Source of the DNA: Streptomyces sp. NBC_00234 | GTDB lineage: Bacteria > Actinomycetota > Actinomycetes > Streptomycetales > Streptomycetaceae | Length of the DNA: 64,000 bases | Direction: 5' to 3' | Assembly (NCBI RefSeq): GCF_036195325.1 | Contig: NZ_CP108101.1 | Location: 2,976,001 to 3,040,000, forward strand | Shown here: one piece after another, positions 7,858 through 16,487 of the stretch | How positions within the stretch are numbered: the stretch's first letter is position 1 | Layout of the letters: each line of letters starts with the position of its first letter | Translations under genes and position numbers: made by a program | Notes under the pieces: generated by a model | Told to the model about the DNA's origin: nothing | Seen by the model: only the letters and a program-made list of their open reading frames with translations | Databases searched by the model: none

Positions 7858-8628
7858 CTACGCCGCAGTGGCCATGGCGCTGCCCGGGACCGGCATGTCG
7901 CGGTACAGGTACGCCCGCTCGATCGCGGTCCAGGTGGTGCTGGTCACCACGTAGAGCGCGGCGGCGAGCGGCACGAAGGCCACGGTGAAGAGCGTCATGA
8001 AGGACATCAGCGGCATGAGCTTGGTCATCGCCCCCATGCCGGGAACCGGCTGCCCGTCGGGGCCCGTGGCGGGGGTCACGGGGTTGGCGGCCATCTGTCG
8101 CTTCGTACGCCCGTAGTTGAAGGTGGCGACGGCCGCCACGATCACGAAGAGCCCGAGGTAGACCAGTCCCTGCGCACCGAAGAGGCCGCCCTCGGCGAGC
8201 GCGTCGCGCCAGCGGTCGCCGAGCGGGGCCTCGAAGAGCCGGTGACTGAGGAGCTCGTTGGGCTCGCCGCCGATCCGCGCACTGGAGAACAGGTGGTAGA
8301 GCAGGAAGAAGGCGGGCATCTGGAGCAGGCTCGGCAGGCATCCGGAGAGCGGGGAGACCTTCTCCTTGGCGTGCAGCTCCATCAGCGCCTTCTGCATCCG
8401 CTCGGGGTTCTTGCCGTGCTTCTTGCGCAGCTCCGCGATCTGCGGCTGGAGCTTGGTCCGGGCCTTCTGCCCGCGGGCCGCGGCCCGGGACAGGGGGTGC
8501 ACGGCGAGCCGCACGAGGGCGGTGAACAGGACGATCGCGGCGGCGGTGGAAGCCGTCTGGAAGAACGGCTGGAGGAGGTCGGCGAGCGAGCCGACCAGGC
8601 TCGCGAAGGCGGACATGAAAGCGGACAT
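7858..8628 (-). CDS. yidC: YidC/Oxa1-family membrane protein insertase (paralogue)
   Basis: This is a membrane insertase that helps fold and insert integral membrane proteins. The frame shows the Gram-positive YidC core: an N-terminal membrane segment, the hydrophilic-groove arginine region LVRLAVHPLSRAA, the charged hairpin KLQPQIAELRKKHGKNPERM, SPLSGCLPSLLQMPAFFLLY, and later membrane helices. At 256 aa it is shorter than the main oriC-linked Streptomyces YidC and is therefore a second, accessory copy. ATG 8628 has GGAGGG upstream; the longer frame to 8691 is not needed. The small membrane protein upstream in the same direction is a likely partner. Confidence 0.85.
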   Translation of the reverse strand: MSAFMSAFASLVGSLADLLQPFFQTASTAAAIVLFTALVRLAVHPLSRAAARGQKARTKLQPQIAELRKKHGKNPERMQKALMELHAKEKVSPLSGCLPSLLQMPAFFLLYHLFSSARIGGEPNELLSHRLFEAPLGDRWRDALAEGGLFGAQGLVYLGLFVIVAAVATFNYGRTKRQMAANPVTPATGPDGQPVPGMGAMTKLMPLMSFMTLFTVAFVPLAAALYVVTSTTWTAIERAYLYRDMPVPGSAMATAA

Positions 8629-8777
8629 GGATGAGCCCTCCGGGGGTCTCGTCGTGCCGGGAGTACGTACGGACTCGGCATGACGGCCCACGTGGGGTGC
8701 ACGGCGTCGCGCGATGCGACGTCCCGGTGCGGCTTCCTGCGCGGATTCTTGAGCGAATTCCTGGTGCGGCGAAGCCC

Positions 8778-9107
8778 CTACGCGGCCGTCAGGAGGGCAC
8801 GGCCGGGTGCTCGGGGCCTGGTGCGGCCCCGGGCGTCGGGATCGCGCTGGGGCAGGAACGCGGTGCGTTTCTCCCGGTCGCGGATGGCGGTGCGGACCCG
8901 GGTGCGGGGCACGGGGACGGCGCAGCGCGCGCTGATCACGGCGGAGGCGAGAAGGGCGGAGCCGGCTGCGGCGGTGGCGGCGAGCGCGACCGCGGCGGAG
9001 AGACTGCCGCCTTCGGCGAGGAGGACCTCGGTGAGGAAGAGCACCACCAGTCCGACCGGTCGCAGCAGCCGTGCGAAGGTGCCACGGAGACGGTTCGCGT
9101 CGCCCAT
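8778..9107 (-). CDS. Small membrane protein, DUF6412-like
   Basis: This 109-aa protein has two hydrophobic segments (about residues 13-30 and 35-58) and an Arg-rich C-terminus, so it is probably a small inner-membrane protein with a cytosolic basic tail. The ATG at 9107 has a clear GGAGGGG ribosome site and is preferred to the longer frame reaching 9161. It lies 149 nt upstream of the yidC paralogue in the same direction, an arrangement I associate with DUF6412 proteins in Streptomyces. The function is unknown, and the family name is recalled from context rather than demonstrated. Confidence 0.65.
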   Translation of the reverse strand: MGDANRLRGTFARLLRPVGLVVLFLTEVLLAEGGSLSAAVALAATAAAGSALLASAVISARCAVPVPRTRVRTAIRDREKRTAFLPQRDPDARGRTRPRAPGRALLTAA

Positions 9108-9274
9108 CAGCCCCTCCTTCACCACAGTCACCACAGTCACGGTCCGGCGGGACGCGCGCACACGCGTTCGCCCCTCCAGCCGTTATACACGATGCCCCGG
9201 CCGGGCGAGGACGCCCGCGCGAGGGTGGGCCGCGGCCGGGAAGGCAGTCCTGTACCGGCCGGAATGCGGAGGGT

Positions 9275-9287
9275 TAGGGTTCGTGCC
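9275..9287 (+). promoter_or_regulatory. Leaderless -10 element of the LacI gene
   Basis: TAGGGT at 9275-9280 lies exactly 7 nt before the ATG at 9288, which predicts that the mRNA begins at or within a base of the start codon. TGTACC at 9251-9256 is a plausible -35 with an 18-bp spacer. Confidence 0.55.
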
Positions 9288-10307
9288 ATGAGCAGACAGA
9301 TCCCGACGCTCGAAGACGTGGCGCGGGAGGCGGGGGTGTCCCGGGCGACGGTGTCCCGGGTCGTGAACGGGGTACGCAACGTCGACCCCGGCATCCAGGA
9401 TCTGGTCCGCCACGCGATCGACCGGACGGGATACGCCCCCAACCGGGCGGCCAGGGCCCTGGTCACCCGGCGCGCCGGAACCGTCGCGCTCATCGTCTCC
9501 GGGGCCGGGGACGCGTTCGCCGCCCGGGTCTTCGCCGACCCGTTCTTCGGCCGGGTGGTCAGCGGTGTCCTGGGACACCTGCGGGCCAACGGCACGCACC
9601 CGGTGCTCATGTTCGCCGAGTCCGAGCAGGCCCGGGGACAGGCGGTCGACTATCTGCGCCAGGGCGGCGCGGACGGCGCGCTGGTGGTCTCCATCCAGGC
9701 CGCCGATCCGCTGCCGCACCTGCTGGTCTCGGCCGGGGTCCCCATCGTCCTCTTCGCCCGCCCGGAGCTGCCCCAGCCGGTCAGCCACGTCGACCTGGAC
9801 CACTACGCGGGGGCCCGGCTGGCGGCCGAGCACCTGCTGACCAGGGGGTGCCGCCGGATCGCCACGATCCGCGCCCCGCAGGACATCCCGGCCGCCCGCG
9901 CCCGGCTCGACGGCTTCCGCGACACCCTGGCCCGCGCGGGCCTGCACCGCCCGCCGGTCGCCGAGGGCACGTTCACCCTCGACAGCGGTGCGGTGGCGAT
10001 GACCCGGCTGCTGGAGGAGCACCCGGACATCGACGGAGTGTTCGCCGCCAACGACCTGATGGCCCAGGGAGCCTGCCAGGTCCTGCGCGAGCAGGGCAGG
10101 CGCATCCCGCAGGACGTGGCCGTCATCGGGTTCGACGATTCGAGCATCGCCGTGACGTGCCGGCCGCCGCTGACGACGGTCCGGCAGCCCGTGGAGCGGA
10201 TGGCGGCGACCATGGCCCAGCTGCTGGAGGAGCACGTCCAGGGCGTCCGCACGGAGCCCGCCTCCACGATGTTCGAACCGGAACTGATCGTCCGCGAATC
10301 CGCCTGA
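9288..10307 (+). CDS. LacI-family transcriptional regulator
   Basis: The classic LacI layout is present (339 aa): an N-terminal helix-turn-helix with hinge (TLEDVAREAGVSRATVSRVV, then NRAARALVTRR), followed by a periplasmic-binding-protein-like sensor domain ending in the conserved VAVIGFDDSSIA stretch. It is convergent with the GH1 beta-glucosidase, and the stops are 8 nt apart. This position, next to a beta-glucoside region, points to control by a di- or oligosaccharide. A LacI-type palindrome stands upstream of the secreted glucan-degradation genes at 24563-24576, but no copy was seen at its own promoter. It is probably read from a leaderless mRNA. Confidence 0.88.
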   Translation: MSRQIPTLEDVAREAGVSRATVSRVVNGVRNVDPGIQDLVRHAIDRTGYAPNRAARALVTRRAGTVALIVSGAGDAFAARVFADPFFGRVVSGVLGHLRANGTHPVLMFAESEQARGQAVDYLRQGGADGALVVSIQAADPLPHLLVSAGVPIVLFARPELPQPVSHVDLDHYAGARLAAEHLLTRGCRRIATIRAPQDIPAARARLDGFRDTLARAGLHRPPVAEGTFTLDSGAVAMTRLLEEHPDIDGVFAANDLMAQGACQVLREQGRRIPQDVAVIGFDDSSIAVTCRPPLTTVRQPVERMAATMAQLLEEHVQGVRTEPASTMFEPELIVRESA

Positions 10308-10315
10308 CCCGCCCG

Positions 10316-11671
10316 TCAGCCGTGCGCCTGCCGGTGGGCGCTGATGATCTCCGCGTACCGGTGTCCGCTGCTCTTGATGGTGCGGGTCTGCGTCGGGTAG
10401 TCGACGTGGACGAGTCCGAAGCGCGGGTCGTAGCCGTAGGCCCACTCGAAGTTGTCGAGCAGGGACCAGGCGTAGTAGCCGGCCAGCGGCGCCCCCTTGC
10501 GGACGGCGCGGGCGCAGGCGGCCACGTGCTGTTCCAGGTACCGGGTCCGCTCGGGGTCGTGGACGGCGCCGTCGGGGCCCCGGGTGTCCGGGAAGGCCGA
10601 GCCGTTCTCGGTGACGTAGATCCGGCTCAGGCCGTAGTCGTCCGTGAGGCGCATCAGCAGCGCCTCCAGGCCGTCGGCGTCGATCTGCCAGTCCAGTCCG
10701 GAGCGCGGGACGTCCGGCAGGCGGACCTCCCGGGCGTACGGGACGGGTCCCTCGGGGTCGTCGACGACGGTCGCGGGGAAGTAGTAGTTGAGACCGTGCC
10801 AGTCGAGGGGCGCGGCGATCGTGTCCAGGTCGCCGGGGCGCTCGGGCAGGTCGACCCCGTACAGCTCACGCATGTCGGCGGGGAAGCCCCTGCCGTACAC
10901 CGGGTCCAGCCACCAGCGGTTGGTGTGCCCGTCCATGCGGACGGCCGCGGCGATGTCCTCGGAGCGGGTGGAGGCGGCGGCCACGGTCGAGTGGTTGGTC
11001 ACGAGGCCGATCTGCGCGCCGGGGGCCGCCGCGCGGATCGCCTGCGTGGCGAGACCGTGGCCGAGCAGCAGGTGGTAGGAGGCCCGGACGGCGGTCGTGA
11101 GGTCGCTCAGGCCCGGTGCCATCCGGCCTTCGAGGTGGCCGATCCAGGCGGAGCAGAGCGGCTCGTTGAGGGTGGCCCACTGGGTGACGCGGTCGCCGAG
11201 GCGCTCGGCCACGACGGAGGCGTACGCGGCGAAGTGCTCGGCCGTCTCGCGCTCCGCCCAGCCGCCCCGGTCCTGGAGCGCCTGGGGAAGGTCCCAGTGG
11301 TAGACGGTGACGGACGGGGTGATGCCGGCGTCGAGCAGTCCGTCGACGAGGCGGTCGTAGAAGTCGAGTCCGGCGGCGTTGACCGGGCCGTCGCCGCCGG
11401 GGACGATCCGGGGCCAGGCGAGGGAGAGGCGGTAGGCGTCGGTGCCGAGCCGCTTCATCAGGGAGATGTCCTCGGGCCACCGGTGGTAGTGGTCGCAGGC
11501 TTCGTCGCCGTGGTCGCCGTTGTCGATCTTCCCGGGGGTGTGGGAGAACGTGTCCCAGATGGAGGGGCCGCGGCCGTCGGCCGTGACGGCGCCCTCGATC
11601 TGGTAGGCGGACGTGGCGGTGCCCCAGGCGAAGTCGCGGGGAAAGGCGGCAAGGTCGATGGGAGCGGACAC
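10316..11671 (-). CDS. GH1 beta-glucosidase
   Basis: This intracellular family 1 glycoside hydrolase (451 aa, no signal peptide) has the acid/base glutamate in TLNEP (E170) and the nucleophile in YVTENG (E355). The N-terminal [14 protein letters not shown] signature and C-terminal [13 protein letters not shown] sugar-binding motif are intact. It retains beta-linked glucosides with net retention of configuration and should split imported cellobiose or laminaribiose-like sugars. The GTG start at 11671 is chosen for family N-terminus length and a GAGAGG site about 12 nt upstream; the frame extends to 11713. It is the last gene of the importer operon (54 nt after the permease). Confidence 0.92.
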   Translation of the reverse strand: MSAPIDLAAFPRDFAWGTATSAYQIEGAVTADGRGPSIWDTFSHTPGKIDNGDHGDEACDHYHRWPEDISLMKRLGTDAYRLSLAWPRIVPGGDGPVNAAGLDFYDRLVDGLLDAGITPSVTVYHWDLPQALQDRGGWAERETAEHFAAYASVVAERLGDRVTQWATLNEPLCSAWIGHLEGRMAPGLSDLTTAVRASYHLLLGHGLATQAIRAAAPGAQIGLVTNHSTVAAASTRSEDIAAAVRMDGHTNRWWLDPVYGRGFPADMRELYGVDLPERPGDLDTIAAPLDWHGLNYYFPATVVDDPEGPVPYAREVRLPDVPRSGLDWQIDADGLEALLMRLTDDYGLSRIYVTENGSAFPDTRGPDGAVHDPERTRYLEQHVAACARAVRKGAPLAGYYAWSLLDNFEWAYGYDPRFGLVHVDYPTQTRTIKSSGHRYAEIISAHRQAHG

Positions 11672-11725
11672 GGAGGACCTCTCTGGGTTGTTCGGTCGGG
11701 AGGGCAGGGTCACGGGACCGCTGGG

Positions 11726-12601
11726 CTACTTGACGGCGCCGGCGGTGAGGCCGGTGACGAGGTAGCGCTGGAGGAGAAGGAATCCGGCGACGACGGGCAC
11801 GCTCACGACCAGGGAGGCGGCCATGATCTGGTTCCAGTACACGTCGTTCTGGGTGGAGTAGCCCTGGAGGCCGACGGCGAGGGTCCGCGTGGCGTCGTTG
11901 GTCATGACGGAGGCGAAGAGCACCTCGCCCCAGGCGGTCATGAACGCGTAGACGGCGACGGCGACGATGCCGGGGATCGCGGCGGGCACGATGACCCGGA
12001 AGAGCGCCCCGAGCGGCCCGCATCCGTCGACCTTGGCCGCCTCGTCGAGATCCCGGGGTACGGAGTCGAAGTACCCGATCAGCATCCAGATGGAGAACGG
12101 CAGGGAGAAGGTGAGGTACGTGAGGATGAGCCCGGCCCGTGATCCGAAGAGCGCGATGCCGGTGGCGTTGCCGATGTTGACGTAGATGAGGAAGAGCGGC
12201 AGCAGGAAGAGGATGCCCGGGAACATCTGGGTGGAGAGCACGGTCACGGTGAAGACGCGCTTGCCGCGGAAGCTGTAGCGGCTGACGGCGTAGGCCGCGA
12301 AGACGGCGATGACCACGGACAGAACCGTCGCGGAACCGGCCACGACCAGCGAGTTCACGAAGTAGTCGGCGAGCGGGACGGTTTCCCAGATGTCGAAGTA
12401 CGGGCGCACCGTGAGCCCCGAGGGGACCCACTGGAACTTCCCCGAGACGTCCTGGAGCGGCTTGAGCGAGCTGGACACCATCACGAACACCGGAAGCACC
12501 ACGAACAGCGTGAGGAGCGACAGGAAGATCCGCCGGCTCCACAGGAACGACTGCGGCGGTGCCATGGGTGAGCGGGACCGCTGCCGGGAGTGGCTAGACA
12601 T
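11726..12601 (-). CDS. Sugar ABC transporter permease (MalG type)
   Basis: This is the inner-membrane permease of a carbohydrate importer (CUT1 family, 291 aa, six predicted helices). The cytoplasmic EAA loop is seen in EAAKVDGCGPLGALFRVIVP, which docks the ATPase. Its start at 12601 overlaps the upstream permease by 8 nt. No ATPase gene accompanies it, as is usual for Streptomyces sugar importers that share the MsiK ATPase. It works with the second permease and the binding lipoprotein to import the oligosaccharide cleaved by the GH1 enzyme. Confidence 0.92.
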   Translation of the reverse strand: MSSHSRQRSRSPMAPPQSFLWSRRIFLSLLTLFVVLPVFVMVSSSLKPLQDVSGKFQWVPSGLTVRPYFDIWETVPLADYFVNSLVVAGSATVLSVVIAVFAAYAVSRYSFRGKRVFTVTVLSTQMFPGILFLLPLFLIYVNIGNATGIALFGSRAGLILTYLTFSLPFSIWMLIGYFDSVPRDLDEAAKVDGCGPLGALFRVIVPAAIPGIVAVAVYAFMTAWGEVLFASVMTNDATRTLAVGLQGYSTQNDVYWNQIMAASLVVSVPVVAGFLLLQRYLVTGLTAGAVK

Positions 12602-13607
12602 CGGTGGCCTTCCTTCCCCGTGAGGTGAGGAGGAGGTAGAGCCCCGTGACGACCAGCAGGAACAGGAGCAGCAGGACCGACATGGCGGAGCCCGTACCGA
12701 AGTTCCAGGTCTGGAACGAGGACTGGTAGATGTGGATCGAGATCAGGTCCGCCGACTCGGGCGCCGCCTTGCCGAAGAGCACGAACGGCGTGTTGAAGTC
12801 GTTGAAGGTCCACAGGAACAGGACGAGGATCAGGACCTGGTTGACGGGCCGCAGCGAGGGCAGCGTGATGCGGCGGATCTGCTGCCACACGCCGGCCCCG
12901 TCGAGGGCGGCGGCCTCGTAGATCTCCCGGGGGATGTTCTGCAGCCCGGCCATCATGATGAGGAAGGCGAAGGGCCAGCCCTTCCACACCGCCACGACGA
13001 GCAGGGTGACGAAGCTGTTCTCGCCGATCAGCCAGAACGGCGGGCTGTCGGTGAGCCCCAGCTGGTCGTGGATCACGTGGTTGATCAGGCCGTTGTCCCG
13101 CTGGAACATGAACGCCCAGGTGATGACCGCCGCGTAGACCGGCAGCGCGTACGGCACGAGGAACAGGGTGCGCAGGAAGCCCCTGCCCCGGAAGTTCTCC
13201 TGCATGAAGACCGCGGCGGCGGTGCCGATCAGCCAGCACAGGGCGACCGAGATCAGGGTGAACACACAGGTGGTGACGAAGGACTTCAGCAGCGCCTCCC
13301 CCACGGGGGCGTCGAAGTCGACCGCGAGCGCGTAGTTGTCCAGCCCGGCCCAGGGCGCGGTGGTCCAGTCGCGGATGTAGAACTGGGTGAGTTCCCTGAA
13401 GCTGACGACGATGCCGATCGCCATCGGCACGATGTGGACGAGGAGTTCCAGCAGGACGGCGGGAAGCAGCAGCAGGTAGGGCAGGCCGATGCGGCGCAGC
13501 CGCCCGGAGCGGCGCCTGCGGGGCTCCGCTCCGGGCTGGTCCTTCGGTGCTGTCCGCGCACCCGTGCCGGGGGCAACGGTGGTGGTCATGGTGGTGTCTG
13601 CACTCAC
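12594..13607 (-). CDS. Sugar ABC transporter permease (MalF type)
   Basis: This partner permease (337 aa) has a charged cytoplasmic N-terminus rich in Arg and Pro, then six hydrophobic helices, and the EAA loop YEAAALDGAGVWQQIRRITLP. The GTG start at 13607 overlaps the stop of the binding-protein gene (GTGA), which indicates translational coupling; an ATG six codons in is an alternative. It forms a heterodimer with the MalG-type permease. Confidence 0.92.
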   Translation of the reverse strand: MSADTTMTTTVAPGTGARTAPKDQPGAEPRRRRSGRLRRIGLPYLLLLPAVLLELLVHIVPMAIGIVVSFRELTQFYIRDWTTAPWAGLDNYALAVDFDAPVGEALLKSFVTTCVFTLISVALCWLIGTAAAVFMQENFRGRGFLRTLFLVPYALPVYAAVITWAFMFQRDNGLINHVIHDQLGLTDSPPFWLIGENSFVTLLVVAVWKGWPFAFLIMMAGLQNIPREIYEAAALDGAGVWQQIRRITLPSLRPVNQVLILVLFLWTFNDFNTPFVLFGKAAPESADLISIHIYQSSFQTWNFGTGSAMSVLLLLFLLVVTGLYLLLTSRGRKATDV

Positions 13608-14920
13608 TTCTTGGGCATCTGCTGCTGGGCCTTTTCGAGCTTGGCCTTGACCGATGCCCCGGTCACCGGGCGGCCGGCGGCGGCGTCGGCGAAGAGCTCC
13701 TTGACCGCGGTACCGACGACCGTCTCGAACTGCGACTCCTCGGGGACCTGGGGCAGCGCGGCGGCGCTGGTGGCGAGAGTCTCCCTGAGGACCGAGAGGG
13801 CCGGTCCGTTGAACGCCGGGTCCTCCTGGGCGGCCTTGACCGGCGGGATCGAGCCGTACGCCTTGTTGAGGATCGTCTGCTCCTCGTCACCGGTCATGAA
13901 CTTCACGAACTTCATGGCGCCGTCGGTGTTCTTGGTGTTCTTGAAGACGGCCATGTTGATGCCGGCCACCATGGAGTTGGTGGCGGTGCCCTCGCCGGGC
14001 GCGCCGGACTGCACCGGCGCCGGCGCGACCCCCCACTCGTCCTCGTTCATGCCCTGGGCCTTGAAGGTCGCGGAGGCGGTCTGCCAGAGCACCATCGCGG
14101 TCTTGTCGGTGGCGAAGTCGCTCAGGGACTGGTTCTGCGCGTACTCGGCGTTGCCGGGCGCGATGATCTTGTCCTTGGCCATCAGGTCGACGTACTGCTT
14201 GACGGCGGCGACGGCTCCGTCGGAGGTGAAATCCGCCTTGCCGTCGGGGGTGAAGAAGTCGGCGCCGTGCTGCTTGCCGAGGACGAAGACCTGGTGGATG
14301 TTGTTGGAGAGGTTCGATCCCTCCGCGCCGAGGCCCCCCTTGCCGTCCTTGGCCAGCAGCTTGCCGGTCTTGGCCACCTCGTCCCAGGTCGCGGGCGGCT
14401 CGGCTATGCCCGCGTCCTCGAACATCTTCTTGTTGTAGTAGAGGGCGTACGCCATGGAGTAGAGCGGGACGGCCGCGGGGTCCTGGCCCTGGACGCCCGT
14501 CGAGCCGAGGGCGGACTCGACGAAGCGGTCCTTTCCACCGATCGCGTCGAAGTTCTTCGCGTCCCAGGGCAGCAGCGCGCCACTGGCCTGGAGCGAGGCG
14601 CTCCAGGTGTTGCCGATGTTGAGGACGTCCGGGCCCTGGCCCGAGGTGGTCGCGGTGAGGATGCGGTTGAGCAGGTCCCCCCACGGCACCACCTCCAGCT
14701 TCACCTTGATGCCGGTCTCCTTCTCGAACTTGTCGAGTTCGGGCTGGAGGACCTTCTTGTCGACTTCGAGGCTGGCACCCTGGTTGGAGGCCCAGTAGGT
14801 GAGGGTCTTGGGCTGCTCGTTGGACCCGCCCCCACCGGACGATCCGCCGCCACAGGCAGCCGCGGTGAGTACGAGCGAGAGAGTGACGGCACCGACGGCC
14901 GCGGCTCGGCTTCTGCGCAT
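13604..14920 (-). CDS. Sugar-binding lipoprotein of ABC importer
   Basis: This extracellular solute-binding protein (438 aa) has a signal peptide ending in the lipobox LTAAAC (Cys23), followed by a Gly/Ser linker. Its two-lobe type 1 fold carries family signatures such as MAYALYYNKKMFEDAGI and GINMAVFKNTKN. It captures an oligosaccharide outside the membrane and delivers it to the two permeases. It is the first gene of the operon binding protein - MalF - MalG - GH1. The promoter region upstream carries an A+T-rich operator-like block shared with the divergent ROK regulator. Gluco-oligosaccharide specificity is inferred from neighbouring beta-glucosidases. Confidence 0.92.
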   Translation of the reverse strand: MRRSRAAAVGAVTLSLVLTAAACGGGSSGGGGSNEQPKTLTYWASNQGASLEVDKKVLQPELDKFEKETGIKVKLEVVPWGDLLNRILTATTSGQGPDVLNIGNTWSASLQASGALLPWDAKNFDAIGGKDRFVESALGSTGVQGQDPAAVPLYSMAYALYYNKKMFEDAGIAEPPATWDEVAKTGKLLAKDGKGGLGAEGSNLSNNIHQVFVLGKQHGADFFTPDGKADFTSDGAVAAVKQYVDLMAKDKIIAPGNAEYAQNQSLSDFATDKTAMVLWQTASATFKAQGMNEDEWGVAPAPVQSGAPGEGTATNSMVAGINMAVFKNTKNTDGAMKFVKFMTGDEEQTILNKAYGSIPPVKAAQEDPAFNGPALSVLRETLATSAAALPQVPEESQFETVVGTAVKELFADAAAGRPVTGASVKAKLEKAQQQMPKK

Positions 14921-15008
14921 GACGACAGGGGCCTTTCAGGAAGTGGCGGGTGTCGCCGGGGAGATGGGTCGGAGCAGCGCCCCGCGTTCGGACCCTGAAT
15001 GCCCCCAC

Positions 15009-15045
15009 GACTTAATTTAGGATGTGAGTTAAACCTCAAGCGAAG
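15009..15045. promoter_or_regulatory. A+T-rich promoter/operator between importer and ROK regulator
   Basis: A rare A+T-rich island with TTAATTTAGG and GAGTTAAAC segments lies between divergent genes. On the minus strand TTGAGG and TTAAGT, 18 bp apart, could be the importer promoter. ROK proteins typically bind A+T-rich TTAA-type half-sites, so this is the likely binding region of the divergent ROK regulator. The exact symmetry could not be fixed by eye. Confidence 0.45.
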
Positions 15046-15107
15046 GTCGCGTCAAGGGTCTTGGCACCTGTAGGTTGCGGGTAGGAACTTCAGGAAGAGG
15101 GGGCAGG

Positions 15108-16430
15108 GTGAAAGTGCGCAGTGGCCGTACGGTGCGTGACCTGCGGCGGGAAAACCGCACCGCCGTTCTGCAACGGTTGTATTTCGACGGGCCCCTGAGC
15201 CGCTTCTCGCTCGGTCCGGCCACCGGACTCAGCTCCGGCTCGGTCAGCAACGTGGTGGCGGAGCTGGTCGCGGAAGGGCTCGTGGAGGAGGCCGGCAGCG
15301 TCGACTCCGGCGGCGGACGTCCGCGCATCCTGGTACGGATCAGCCCGCGCTGCGGGTACATGATCGGCGTCGACGTCGGGGAGACCCGGGTACGGATCGA
15401 GCTCTTCGACCTCGCCCTCACCGAGCTCGCCCGGGTGGAGAAGCCCCTCACGGGCGACCGTGTCGGCCGCAACACCCGCTACGACGTCGGTGTCGTCGTC
15501 GGCCATCTCCTCGACGGCATCGCCGAGGTCCTGGAGCGGGCGGACATTCCCGCCGAGCGGCTCCTCGGGGTCGGCATCGGCGTGCCCGGCATCGTCGCGC
15601 GCACCCCCGAGGACGGGGCCGTCGTGCACGGCCAGACCATCGGCTGGGACGCCGTGCCGCTGGAACGCCTGCTGCGCGAGTCCGGGCTGCTGCCCGAGAC
15701 CGTTCCGTACTACATCGACAACGGCGCCAAGACGCTCGGCCAGGCCGAGATGTGGTTCGGCGCAGGCCGGGGCGCGCAGAGCGCGGTGGTCGTGCTCTTC
15801 GGCTCCGGCGTCGGCGCCTGCGTGGTCTCCGACTCCATGCGGCCGGGCCGGGCCGTGGAGTGGGGGCATCTGACGGTACGGGTCCGTGGACGCCGCTGCC
15901 GTTGCGGGGCCCAGGGCTGCCTGGAGGCGTACGCGGGAGCCGAGGCGCTCCTCCAGCGCTGGGCGGAGGCGGGCGGACGCCCGCCCGAGGGCGCGGACGA
16001 GGAGACGGCACTGACCGCGATGCTCGCCGCCGCCTACCCCGGCGCGGACGCCGGGGGCACGGTGCCCGAGGCCGACGCCACGGCGCTGGCCGTCCTGGAC
16101 GAGACCGCCGAGTACCTCGGCGCGGGCTTCTCCGACCTCATCAACCTGTTCCAGCCCGAGCGGATTCTCGTCGGCGGCTGGGCGGGCCTCCAGCTCGGTG
16201 CGCGCTTCCTGGAGTCCGTACGGACCCACGCCACCTCGTACGCGCTGTCCTACCCGGCCTCCCACGTCCGCATCGACCTCGGCACCCTGGGCCCTGACGC
16301 CGTCACCGTCGGGGCGGCGATCCTGCCGCTCGCCGACTTCTTCGCGCGCGGCGGCCGTGCGCAGGAGACCGGTCCCGAGGAACCGGCCCCCGCCTGGCAG
16401 GCGACCCTCCAGCAGCGGGCGGCGCACTGA
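15108..16430 (+). CDS. ROK-family transcriptional regulator
   Basis: A winged-helix DNA-binding domain (about residues 15-75) precedes the ROK sugar-kinase-like domain (440 aa in all). The zinc site CRCGAQGCLEAYAG is intact. The glycine-rich phosphate loop region reads GVDVGETRVRIELFD, so ATP binding and kinase activity are doubtful, as in other ROK regulators. The GTG start at 15108 has an AGGAAGAGGGGG ribosome site. It is divergent from the sugar importer and convergent with the GH3 beta-glucosidase, so it is the likely switch for the importer operon. It is distinct from the ROK gene at 3992. Confidence 0.87.
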   Translation: MKVRSGRTVRDLRRENRTAVLQRLYFDGPLSRFSLGPATGLSSGSVSNVVAELVAEGLVEEAGSVDSGGGRPRILVRISPRCGYMIGVDVGETRVRIELFDLALTELARVEKPLTGDRVGRNTRYDVGVVVGHLLDGIAEVLERADIPAERLLGVGIGVPGIVARTPEDGAVVHGQTIGWDAVPLERLLRESGLLPETVPYYIDNGAKTLGQAEMWFGAGRGAQSAVVVLFGSGVGACVVSDSMRPGRAVEWGHLTVRVRGRRCRCGAQGCLEAYAGAEALLQRWAEAGGRPPEGADEETALTAMLAAAYPGADAGGTVPEADATALAVLDETAEYLGAGFSDLINLFQPERILVGGWAGLQLGARFLESVRTHATSYALSYPASHVRIDLGTLGPDAVTVGAAILPLADFFARGGRAQETGPEEPAPAWQATLQQRAAH

Positions 16431-16432
16431 GC

Positions 16433-16487
16433 GCCGGGCCGCCGCCCGCAGCCGCGCCGTGGGCGGCCCCGCCCGTCACGGCCCGGC
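16433..16487. terminator. Nested hairpin between convergent ROK and GH3 genes
   Basis: Outer arms GCCGGGCC (16433-16440) and GGCCCGGC (16480-16487) enclose an inner pair GCCGCCC (16441-16447) and GGGCGGC (16461-16467). It covers the whole intergenic gap and the last codons of the GH3 gene and should terminate both. Confidence 0.7.
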
